64,000 bases of DNA from Siphonodentalium dalli. Its lineage: Eukaryota > Mollusca > Scaphopoda > Gadilida > Siphonodentaliidae. Shown in pieces: positions 1-10,389 of the stretch. Location of the stretch: positions 273,787,426 to 273,851,425 of the forward strand of contig CP136063.1 of NCBI GenBank assembly GCA_032622095.1, in the 5' to 3' direction. Numbering within the stretch: position 1 is the stretch's first letter; every line of letters begins with the position of its first letter. The notes under the pieces were generated by a model. The model was not told the origin of the DNA. It did not search any database and worked only from the letters and a program-made list of their open reading frames with translations. The translations under genes were made by a program, and so were the position numbers.

Positions 1-988
1 TAAACTAACAATGGACGTTCTTTGTTGGTTACATACCAGGAATAGATTAACAGTGAACGCTCTTTATTTGTAACATACCATGAATAAGACTAACAATGGA
101 CGTTCTTTGTTGGTTACATACCAGGAGTAAGACTATCAATGAGCGTTCTTTATTTGTAACATACAAGGAATAGACTAACAATGAACGCTCTTTATTAGTA
201 ACATACCAGGAATAAGACTAACAATGAGCGTTCGCTATTTGTAACATACCAGGAATAAGACTAACAATGAGCGTTCTTTATTTGTAACATACCATGACTA
301 AGACTGACAATGAACGGTATTTATTGGTAACATACAATGAGTAGACTTACAATGAACGCTCTTTATGTGTAACATACCAGGAATAAGACTAACAATGAAC
401 GATCTTTATTTGTAACATACCATGAATATACTAACAAGGAACGCTCTTTATTTCTAACATACCATGACTAATACTAACAATAAACGGTCTTATTTTTAAC
501 ATACAATGAGTAAGACTAACATTGAACGCTCTGTATTTGTAACATACCAGGCATAAGACTAACAATGAACGATCTTTATTTGTAACATACCATGAATATA
601 CTAACAATGAACGCTTTTTATGTGTATCATACCAGGAATAAGACTAACAATGAACGCTCTTTATTTGTAACATACCATGAACAAGAATAACAATGGACGG
701 TCTTTATTTGTAACATACCACGAATAGACTAACAATGAACGCTCTTCAATTGTAACATACCAGGAATAGACTAACAATGAACGCTCTTTATTTGTAACAT
801 ACCAGGAATAGACTAACAATAAACGCTCTTTTTTTGTAACATACCCGGGATAGACCAACAATGAACGCTCTTTATTTGTAACATACCAGGAATAGACTAA
901 CAATGAGCGTTCTTTAATTGTAACATACCAGGAATAGACTAACAATGAACGATCTTTATTTGTAACATACCAGGAATAGACTAACAAT
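1..988. repeat. Partial higher-order unit at the left edge
   Basis: This is the end of a unit whose marker cassette lies outside the window. Positions 1 to about 870 match 61,821 to about 62,690 at a constant offset of 61,820 bp with few differences, for example TTCGCTATT here against TTCATTATT near 62,052. The first ~600 bp also recur near 29,920, 44,720 and 57,470. Distinctive monomers are ATTAGTAACATACC, CATGACTAAGACTGAC and TTCTAACATACCATGAC. From 661 the monomers are mostly 42-mers, which leaves a 108-codon minus-strand frame open that I do not consider a gene. Confidence 0.85.
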
Positions 989-2383
989 GAGCAGTCTATG
1001 TTGGTTACATACCACGAATAAGACTAGCAATGAACGCACTTTATTTGTAACATACCAGGAATAGATTAGCAATGAACGCTCTTTATTTGTAACATACCAG
1101 GTATTGACTAACAATGAACGCTCTGTATTTGTAACATACCAGGAATAGATAAACAATTAACGCTCTTTATTTGTAACATACCAGGAATAAGACTAACAAT
1201 GAACGCTCATTATTGGTATGTGAATTATCTTTATTTGTAACATACCATGAATAAGACTAACAATGGACGTACTTTGTTGGTTACATACCAGGAATAAGAC
1301 AGGCAATGAACGCTCTTTATTTGTAACATACCATGAATAAGACTAGCAATGGACGTTCTTTGTTGGTTACATACCAGGAATAAGACCAACAATGAACGCT
1401 CTTTATTTGTAACATACCAGGAGTAAGACTAACAATGAACGCTCTTTATTGGTAACATACCAGGAGTAAGACTAACAATGGACGTTCTTTGTTGGTTACA
1501 TACCAGGGATAAGACTAGCAATGAACGCTCTTTATTTGTAACATACCATGAATAAGACTAACAATGGACGTTCTTTGTTGGTTACATACCAGGAATAAGA
1601 CTAGCAATGAACGCTCTTTATTTGTAACATATCAGGAGTAAGACTAACAATGAACGCTCTTTATTTGTAACTTACCAAGAGTAAGACTAACAATGGACGT
1701 TATTTGTTGGTTACATACCAGGGATAAGACTAGCAATGAAAGCTCTTTATTTTTAACATACCATGAATAAGACTAACAATGGACGTTCTTTGTTGGTTAC
1801 ATACCAGGATTAAGTCTAGCAATGAACGCTCTTTATTTGTAACATACCATGAGTAAGACTAACTATGAACGCGCTTTATTTGTAACATACCAGGAATATA
1901 CCAACAATGGACGTTCTTTGTTGGTTACATACCAGGAATAGACTAACAATGAGCGTTCTTTATTTCTAACATACCATGACTAATACTAACAATGAACGGT
2001 CTTATTTTTAACATACAATGAGTAAGACTAACATTGAACGCTCGGTATTTGTAACATACCAGGCATAAGACTAACAATGAACGATCTTTATTTGTAACAT
2101 ACCATGAATATACTAACAATGAACGCTTTTTATGTGTATCATACCAGGAATAAGACTAACAATGAACGCTCTTTATTTGTAACATACCATGAACAAGAAT
2201 AACAATGGACGGTCTTTATTTGTAACATACCACGAATAGACTAACAATGAACGCTCTTCAATTGTAACATACCAGGAATAGACTAACAATGAACGCTCTT
2301 TATTTGTAACATACCAGGAATAGACTAACAATGAACGCTCTTTATTTGTAACATACCAGGGATAGACCAACAATTAACGCTCT
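451..2383. repeat. Tandem duplication, 1,512-bp offset
   Basis: A segment beginning at the TTTCTAACATACCATGAC monomer (451) recurs at 1963 with an offset of 1,512 bp. The match runs to about 2,383, ending after the monomer with GGGATAGACCAAC. The second copy is therefore only about 420 bp long before the sequence switches to the 2,107-bp duplication. Differences seen include CTCTGTATTTG against CTCGGTATTTG. The junction at 1963 lies inside the conserved TTTATTT block, as expected for exchange between monomers in register. Confidence 0.8.
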
Positions 2384-2416
2384 TTATTTGTAACATACCA
2401 GGAATAGACTAACAAT
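989..2416. repeat. Higher-order unit 1 (1,428 bp, rearranged beta-like)
   Basis: It opens with a variant marker monomer (GAGCAGTCTATG instead of CTGTG) and has the half-monomer at 1201, at the usual 212 bp. The following 43-mer dimer domain resembles the beta unit at 10,602-11,440 but lacks one 86-bp dimer, the one carrying CAATTGACG and CAGAAATAAG. At 1963 it jumps into the second copy of the 451 module. Confidence 0.8.
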
Positions 2417-5400
2417 GAGCATTCTGTGTTGGTTACATACCACGAATAAGACGAACAATGAACGCACTTTATTTGTAACATACCAGGAATAGATTAGCAA
2501 TGCACGCTCTTTATTTGTAACATACCAGGAATAGACTAACAGTGAACGCTCTGTATTTGTAACATACCAGTAATAGATAAACAATTAACGCTCTTTATTT
2601 GTAACATACCAGGAATAAGACTAACAATGAACGCTCATTATTGGTATGTGAATGATCTTTATTTGTAACATACCATGAATAAGACTAACAATGGACGTAC
2701 TTTGTTGGTTACATACCAGGAATAAGACAGGCAATGAACGCTCTTTATTTGTAACATACCATGAATAAGACTAGCAATGGACGTTCTTTGTTGGTTAAAT
2801 ACCAGGAATAAGACTAGCAATGAACGCTCTTTATTTGTAACATACCAGGAGTAAGACTAACAATGAAAGTTCTTTATTTTTAACATACAATGAGTAAGAC
2901 TAACAATGAACGCTCTATATTTGTAACATACCAGGCATAAGACTAACAATGAACGATCTTTATTTGTAACATACCATGAATATATTAACAATGAACGCTT
3001 TTTATGTGTATCATACCAGGAATAAGACTAACAATGAACGCTCTTTATTTGTAACATACCATGAATAAGAATAACAATGGACGGTCTTTATTTGTAACAT
3101 ACCACGAATAGACTAACAATGAACGCTCTTTAATTGTAACATACCAGGAATAGACTAACAATGAACGCTCTTTATTTGTAACATACCAGGAATAGACTAA
3201 CAATGAACGCTCTTTATTTGTAACATACCAGGGATAGACTAACAATTTACGCTCTTTATTTGTAATATACCATGAATAGACTAACAATGAACGTTCTTTA
3301 TTTGTAACAAACCAGGAATAGACTAACTATGAGCGTTCTTTATTTGTAACATACCAGGAGTAAGACTAGCAATGAACACTCTTTATTTGTAACATACCAG
3401 GAGTAAGACTAACAATGAGCGTTCTTTATATGTAACATACCAGTAATATACTATCTATCAACGCTCTTTATATGTAACATACCAGGAGTAAGGCTAACAA
3501 TGAGCGTTCTTTATTTTTAACATACCAGGAATAAGATTAACAATGAGCGATCTTTATTTGTAACATACCATGAATTTTCTAACAAGGAACGCTCTTTATT
3601 GGTAATATACAATGAGTAGAGTAACAATGAACGCTCTTTATGTGTAATAAATCAGGAATAAGACTAACAATGCACGATCATTATTTGTAACATACCATGA
3701 ATATACTAACACGGAACGCTCTTTATTTGTAACATACCAGGAATAGACTAACAATGAGCGTTCTGTATTGGTAACATACCAGGAGTAAGACTAACAATGA
3801 ACGCTCTTTATTTAAAACATATCAGGAATAGACTAACAATGAGCGTTCTTTATTTGTAACATACAAGGAGTAAGACTAACAATGAACGCTCTTTATTTGT
3901 AACAGACCAGGAATAGACTATATAACAATGAGCGTTATTTATTTGTAACAAACCAGGAATAGACTAACAATGAACGCTCTTTATTTTTAACATACAATGT
4001 GTAAGGCTAACAATGAACGCTCTTTATTTGTAACATACCAGGAATAAGACTAACAATGAACGATCTTTATTTGTAACATGCCATGAATATACTAACAATG
4101 AACGCTCTTTATTTGTAACATACAATGATCAAGACTAACAATGAACGGTCTTTATTGGTAACAAACAATACATAGACTAACAATGAACGCTCTTTATGTG
4201 TAACATACCAGGAATAAGACTACCAATGGACGTTCTTTGTTGGTTACATCCCAGGAATAGACTAACAATAAACGCTCTTTGTTTGTAACATACCAGGAAT
4301 AGACTAACAATGAACGCTCTTTATTTGTAACATACCAGGAATAAGACTAACAATGAATGATCTTTATTGGTAACATACCAGGAATAGACTAACAATGAAC
4401 GCTCATTATTGGTTATTTACCATGAGGTGACTAACAGAGAACGCTCTTTATTTGTAACATACCATGAATAAGACTAACAATGGACGTTCTTTGTTGGTTA
4501 CATACCAGGAATAGACTAACAATGAGCATTCTGTGTTGGTTACATACCACGAATAAGACGAGCAATGAACGCACTTTATTTGTAACATACCAGGAATAGA
4601 TTAGCAATGCACGCTCTTTATTTGTAACATACCAGGAATAGACTAACAGTGAACGCTCTGTATTTGTAACATACCAGTAATAGATAAACAATTAACGCTC
4701 TTTATTTGTAACATACCAGGAATAAGACTAACAATGAACGCTCATTATTGGTATGTGAATGATCTTTATTTGTAACATACCATGAATAAGACTAACAATG
4801 GACGTACTTTGTTGGTTACATACCAGGAATAAGACAGGCAATGAACGCTCTTTATTTGTAACATACCATGAATAAGACTAGCAATGGACGTTATTTGTTG
4901 GTTAAATACCAGGAATAAGACTAGCAATGAACGCTCTTTATTTGTAACATACCAGGAGTAAGACTAACAATGAAAGTTCTTTATTTTTAACATACAATGA
5001 GTAAGACTAACAATGAACGCTCTATATTTGTAACATACCAGGCATAAGACTAACAATGAACGATCTTTATTTGTAACATACCATGAATATATTAACAATG
5101 AACGCTTTTTATGTGTATCATACCAGGAATAAGACTAACAATGAACGCTCTTTATTTGTAACATACCATGAATAAGAATAACAATGGACGGTCTTTATTT
5201 GTAACATACCACGAATAGACTAACAATGAACGCTCTTTAATTGTAACATACCAGGAATAGACTAACAATGAACGCTCTTTATTTGTAACATACCAGGAAT
5301 AGACTAACAATGAACGCTCTTTATTTGTAACATACCAGGGATAGACTAACAATTTACGCTCTTTATTTGTAATATACCATGAATAGACTAACAATGAACG

Positions 5401-6604
5401 TTCTTTATTTGTAACAAACCAGGAATAGACTAACTATGAGCGTTCTTTATTTGTAACATACCAGGAGTAAGACTAGCAATGAACACTCTTTATTTGTAAC
5501 ATACCAGGAGTAAGACTAACAATGAGCGTTCTTTATATGTAACATACCAGTAATATACTATCTATCAACGCTCTGTATATGTAACATACCAGGAGTAAGG
5601 CTAACAATGAGCGTTCTTTATTTTTAACATACCAGGAATAAGATTAACAATGAGCGATCTTTATTTGTAACATACCATGAATTTTCTAACAAGGAACGCT
5701 CTTTATTGGTAATATACAATGAGTAGAGTAACAATGAACGCTCTTTATGTGTAATAAATCAGGAATAAGACTAACAATGCACGATCATTATTTGTAACAT
5801 ACCATGAATATACTAACAAGGAACGCTCTTTATTTGTAACATACCAGGAATAGACTAACAATGAGCGTTCTGTATTGGTAACATACCAGGAGTAAGACTA
5901 ACAATGAACGCTCTTTATTTAAAACATATCAGGAATAGACTAACAATGAGCGTTCTTTATTTGTAACATACAAGGAGTAAGACTAACAATGAACGCTCTT
6001 TATTTGTAACAGACCAGGAATAGACTATATAACAATGAGCGTTATTTATTTGTAACAAACCAGGAATAGACTAACAATGAACGCTCTTTATTTTTAACAT
6101 ACAATGTGTAAGGCTAACAATGAACGCTCTTTATTTGTAACATACCAGGAATAAGACTAACAATGAACGATCTTTATTTGTAACATGCCATGCATATACT
6201 AACAATGAACGCTCTTTATTTGTAACATACAATGATCAAGACTAACAATGAACGGTCTTTATTGGTAACAAACAATACATAGACTAACAATGAACGCTCT
6301 TTATGTGTAACATACCAGGAATAAGACTACCAATGGACGTTCTTTGTTGGTTACATCCCAGGAATAGACTAACAATAAACGCTCTTTGTTTGTAACATAC
6401 CAGGAATAGACTAACAATGAACGCTCTTTATTTGTAACATACCAGGAATAAGACTAACAATGAATGATCTTTATTGGTAACATACCAGGAATAGACTAAC
6501 AATGAACGCTCATTATTGGTTATTTACCATGAGGTGACTAACAGAGAACGCTCTTTATTTGTAACATACCATGAATAAGACTAACAATGGACGTTCTTTG
6601 TTGG
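2391..6604. repeat. 2,107-bp tandem duplication (two copies)
   Basis: Copies are about 2,391-4,497 and 4,498-6,604; the second match trails on to about 6,629. Marker cassettes (2417, 4524), half-monomers (2629, 4736) and divergent monomers (4398, 6505) all keep the 2,107-bp spacing. I noticed only a handful of differences: GACGAACAATG/GACGAGCAATG near 2,453/4,560, ACACGGAACG/ACAAGGAACG near 3,710/5,817, CATGAATATAC/CATGCATATAC near 4,082/6,189, and CTCTTTATATG/CTCTGTATATG near 3,463/5,570. The copies are therefore nearly identical. Confidence 0.92.
2417..4523. repeat. Higher-order unit 2 (2,107 bp, zeta class)
   Basis: It begins with the GAGCATTCTGTG marker and has the half-monomer at 2629, here followed by GAATGATC. 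The body contains zeta-specific monomers: GAAAGTTCTTTATTTTT, GTGTATCATACC, GGATAGACTAACAATTTA, GTAATATACTATCTATC, CATGAATTTTCTAACAAGG and TTTAAAACATATC. It ends with a 46-bp monomer (ACTATATAAC, near 3,920) and the divergent monomer at 4398. Confidence 0.85.
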
Positions 6605-7858
6605 TTACATACCAGGAATAGACTAACAATAAACGCTCTTTATTTGTAACATACCCGGAATAAGACTAACAATGAGCGTTCTTTATTTGTAACATACCAG
6701 GAATAGACTAACAATGAACGCTCTTTATTTGTAACATACCAGGAATAGACTAACAATGGGCATTCTATATTGGTAACATACTAGGAGTAAGACTAACAAT
6801 GAACGCTCTTTATTTATAACATACCAGGAATATTCTAACAATGAGCGTTCTTCATTTGTAACATACCAGGAGTAAGACTAACAATGAACGCTCTTTATTT
6901 TTAACATACCAGGAATAGACTATATAGCAATGAGCGTTCTTTATTTGTAACATACTAGGAATAGACTAACAATGAACGCTCTTTATTTGTAACATACCAG
7001 GAATAGACTAACAATGAACGTTCTTTATTTGTAACATACCTGGAATAAGACTAACAATGGACGTTCTTTATTTGTAACATACCAGGAATAGACTAACAAT
7101 GAGCGTTCTTTATTTGTAACATACCAGGAATAAGACTAGCAATGAACGTTCTGTATTTGTAACATACCAGGAATAGACTAGCAATGAACGCTCTTTATTT
7201 GTAACATACCAGGAATAGACTAACAATGGACGTTCTTTATTTGTAACATACCAGGAATAGACTAACAATGGACGTTCTTTATGTGTAACATACCAGGAAT
7301 AGACTAACAATGAGCGTTCTTTATTTGTAACATACCAGGAATAAGACCAACAATGGACGTTCTTTATTTGTAACATATCAGGAATAGACTATCAATGGAC
7401 ACTCTTTATTTGTAACGTACCAGGAATATACTAGCAATGAACGCTCTTTGTTTGTAACATACCATGAATAGACTAGCAATGAACGCTTTTTATTTGTTAC
7501 ATACAAGTAATAGATTAAAAATGAGCGTTCGTTATTTGTAACATACCATGAATAGACTAACAATGAACGCTCTTTATTTGTAACATACCAGGAATAGACT
7601 AGCAATGAACGCTCTTTATGTGTAACATACCAGGAATATACTAACAATGATCGTTCTTTATTTGTAACATACCATGAATATACTAGCAATGAGCGTTCTT
7701 TATTTGTAACATACCAGGAATAGACTAACAATGAACGCTCTTTATTTGTAACATACCAGGAATAGACTAACAATGAGCGTTCTTTATTTGTAACATACCA
7801 GGAATAGACTAACAATGAACGATCTTTATTTGTAACATACCAGGAATAGACTAACAAT
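4524..7858. repeat. Higher-order unit 3 (3,335 bp, zeta class with full tail)
   Basis: The first ~2.1 kb is the second copy of the 2,107-bp duplication. After 6,630 it continues into a tail shared with beta units at an offset of 5,231 bp, including the TACCCGGAATAAG monomer, AGGAATATTCTAAC (6826), a 46-bp ACTATATAGC monomer (near 6,905) and the terminal block of mostly 42-mers (7,110-7,858). Private change: AATAAACGCTC near 6,630, where relatives have AATGAACGCTC. Confidence 0.83.
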
Positions 7859-8091
7859 GAGCAGTCTGTGTTGGTTACATACCACGAATAAGACTAGCAA
7901 TGAACGCACTTTATTTGTAACATACCAGGAATAGATTAGCAATGAACGCTCTTTATTTGTAACATACCAGGTATTGACTAACAATGAACGCTCTGTATTT
8001 GTAACATACCAGGAATAGATAAACAATTAACGCTCTTTATTTGTAACATACCAGGAATAAGACTAACAATGAACGCTCATTATTGGTATGT
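7859..8091. repeat. Marker cassette, reference copy (233 bp)
   Basis: It contains a 43-bp monomer starting GAGCAGTCTGTG (7859-7901), three 42-mers, one 43-mer whose box is altered to TAACGCTC, and a 21-bp half-monomer (8071-8091). Cassette starts: 989, 2417, 4524, 7859, 10390, 13090, 15621, 17812, 19103, 21634, 24334, 26865, 29056, 30739, 33747, 37549, 39055, 41586, 43777, 45546, 48554, 51803, 54334, 56525, 58294 and 60913. Nine start GAGCATT (GAACATT at 60913) and 17 start GAGCAGT. I use it to delimit units; it has no known function. Confidence 0.93.
8071..8091. repeat. 21-bp half-monomer, reference copy
   Basis: A box GAACGCTC followed by ATTATTGGTATGT leads straight into the next box-like GAATTATC, so this unit is 21 bp, half the normal period. 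It keeps the 212-bp distance from every cassette start: 1201, 2629, 4736, 8071, 10602, 13302, 15833, 18024, 19315, 21846, 24546, 27077, 29268, 30951, 33959, 37761, 39267, 41798, 43989, 45758, 48766, 52015, 54546, 56737, 58506 and 61125. A 27th copy without a cassette is at 63868. It is probably a deletion product of a full monomer such as the one at 9035. Confidence 0.92.
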
Positions 8092-8521
8092 GAATTATCT
8101 TTATTTGTAACATACCATGAATAAGACTAACAATGGACGTACTTTGTTGGTTACATACCAGGAATAAGACAGGCAATGAACGCTCTTTATTTGTAACATA
8201 CCATGAATAAGACTAGCAATGGACGTTCTTTGTTGGTTACATACCAGGAATAAGACTAACAATGAACGCTCTTTATTTGTAACATACCAGGAGTAAGACT
8301 AACAATGAACGCTCTTTATTGGTAACATACCAGGAGTAAGACTAACAATGGACGTTCTTTGTTGGTTACATACCAGGGATAAGACTAGCAATGAACGCTC
8401 TTTATTTGTAACATACCATGAATAAGACTAGCAATGGACGTTCTTTGTTGGTTACATACCAGGAATAAGACTAACAATGAGCGTTCTTTATTTGTAACAT
8501 ACAAGGAGTAAGACTAACAAT

Positions 8522-8567
8522 GAACGCTCTTTATTTGTAACAGACCAGGAATAGACTATATAACAAT
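8522..8567. repeat. 46-bp monomer with ATAT insertion, reference copy
   Basis: The normal GACTAACAAT end is replaced by GACTATATAACAAT, adding four bases. Two lineages exist. ACTATATAAC precedes a GAGCGTTATT monomer, for example near 3,920, 6,025, 13,790, 33,145, 35,715, 47,950 and 52,500. ACTATATAGC follows a TTTATTTTTAAC monomer and precedes GAGCGTTCTTT, for example near 6,905, 9,450, 12,150, 28,160, 36,610 and 50,865. Each lineage occupies a fixed place in its unit. Confidence 0.88.
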
Positions 8568-9034
8568 GAGCGTTATTTATTTGTAACAAACCAGGAATAG
8601 ACTAACAATGAACGCTCTTTATTTTTAACATACAATGTGTAAGGCTAACAATGAACGCTCTTTATGTGTAACATACCAGGAATAAGACTAACAATGAACG
8701 ATCTTTATTTGTAACATGCCATGAATATACTAACAAGGAACGCTCTTTATTTGTAACATACAATGATCAAGACTAACAATGAACGGTCTTTATTGGTAAC
8801 AAACAATACATAGACTAACAATGAACGCTCTTTATGTGTAACATACCAGGAATAAGACTACCAATGGACGTTCTTTGTTGGTTACATACCAGGAATAGAC
8901 TAACAATAAACGCTCTTTGTTTGTAACATACCAGGAATAGACTAACAATGAACGCTCTTTATTTGTAACATACCAGGAATAAGACTAACAATGAATGATC
9001 TTTATTGGTAACATACCAGGAATAGACTAACAAT

Positions 9035-9076
9035 GAACGCTCATTATTGGTTATTTACCATGAGGTGACTAACAGA
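9035..9076. repeat. Divergent 42-bp monomer, reference copy
   Basis: The box and first bases (GAACGCTCATTATTGGT) match the half-monomer, but it continues TATTTACCATGAGGTGAC and ends AACAGA, unlike the usual ACATACC and AACAAT blocks. It recurs at 4398, 6505, 11735, 33620 and in each alpha, beta, epsilon and zeta unit. The shared start makes it a likely parent, or sister, of the 21-bp half-monomer. Confidence 0.85.
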
Positions 9077-9640
9077 GAACGCTCTTTATTTGTAACATAC
9101 CATGAATAAGACTAACAATGGACGTTCTTTGTTGGTTACATACCAGGAATAGACTAACAATGAACGCTCTTTATTTGTAACATACCCGGAATAAGACTAA
9201 CAATGAGCGTTCTTTATTTGTAACATACCAGGAATAGACTAACAATGAACGCTCTTTATTTGTAACATACCAGGAATAGACTAACAATGGGCATTCTATA
9301 TTGGTAACATACCAGGAGTAAGACTAACAATGAACGCTCTTTATTTATAACATACCAGGAATAGACTAACAATGAGCGTTCTTCATTTGTAACATACCAG
9401 GAGTAAGACTAACAATGAACGCTCTTTATTTTTAACATACCAGGAATAGACTATATAGCAATGAGCGTTCTTTATTTGTAACATACTAGGAATAGACTAA
9501 CAATGAACGCTCTTTATTTGTAACATACCAGGAATAGACTAACAATGAACGTTCTTTATTTGTAACATACCTGGAATAAGACTAACAATGGACGTTCTTT
9601 ATTTGTAACATACCAGGAATAGACTAACAATGAGCGTTCT

Positions 9641-10389
9641 TTATTTGTAACATACCAGGAATAAGACTAGCAATGAACGTTCTGTATTTGTAACATACCA
9701 GGAATAGACTAGCAATGAACGCTCTTTATTTGTAACATACCAGGAATAGACTAACAATGGACGTTCTTTATTTGTAACATACCAGGAATAGACTAACAAT
9801 GGACGTTCTTTATGTGTAACATACCAGGAATAGACTAACAATGAGCGTTCTTTATTTGTAACATACCAGGAATAAGACCAACAATGGACGTTCTTTATTT
9901 GTAACATATCAGGAATAGACTATCAAAGGACACTCTTTATTTGTAACGTACCAGGAATATACTAGCAATGAACGCTCTTTGTTTGTAACATACCATGAAT
10001 AGACTAGCAATGAACGCTTTTTATTTGTTACATACAAGTAATAGACTAAAAATGAGCGTTCGTTATTTGTAACATACCATGAATAGACTAACAATGAACG
10101 CTCTTTATTTGTAACATACCAGGAATAGACTAGCAATGAACGCTCTTTATGTGTAACATACCAGGAATATACTAACAATGATCGTTCTTTATTTGTAACA
10201 TACCATGAATATACTAGCAATGAGCGTTCTTTATTTGTAACATACCAGGAATAGACTAACAATGAACGCTCTTTATTTGTAACATACCAGGAATAGACTA
10301 ACAATGAGCGTTCTTTATTTGTAACATACCAGGAATAGACTAACAATGAACGATCTTTATTTGTAACATACCAGGAATAGACTAACAAT
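9641..10389. repeat. Terminal block of mostly 42-mers, reference copy
   Basis: About 18 monomers, almost all exactly 42 bp, so one minus-strand frame stays open over long stretches (88 and 159 codons of ERSLLVYSWYVTNK repeats). The same block ends alpha, beta, zeta and, shortened, gamma units: 7,110, 12,341, 14,872, 17,105, 20,885, 23,585, 26,116, 28,349, 36,800, 38,306, 40,837, 51,054, 53,585 and 55,818. I see no promoter or conserved ATG start, so this is a sequence block and not a coding region. Confidence 0.88.

Larger units (their letters stand above)
7859..10389. repeat. Higher-order unit 4 (2,531 bp, alpha class, reference)
   Basis: Layout: marker cassette; a short 43-mer dimer domain (about 8,095-8,480); an AAGGAGTAAG monomer; a 46-bp ACTATATAAC monomer (8522-8567); ATGATCAAG and AACAATACATAG monomers; the divergent monomer (9035); GGGCATTCTATATTGG (near 9,290); a 46-bp ACTATATAGC monomer (near 9,450); and a terminal block of mostly 42-mers (9,641-10,389). 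This class recurs at 13090, 19103, 24334, 39055 and 51803 with the same length. The terminal block of the alpha class carries ATCAAAGGAC, where other classes have ATCAATGGAC. Confidence 0.9.

Noticed and set aside
7378-7857. 159-codon minus-strand open frame (and about 75 similar ones) as a repeat-protein gene
   Set aside because: The frame arises because 42 is divisible by three and the minus strand happens to lack a stop in one frame. Starts are mostly TTG, edges coincide with 43-mers, and no promoter, signal peptide or unique domain is present.
8071-8091. Hairpin or attachment site at GGTAACATACC and GGTATGTGAAT
   Set aside because: GGTA-ACA-TACC gives only a 4-bp stem with a 3-nt loop and occurs in many monomers, so there is no specific structural signal.
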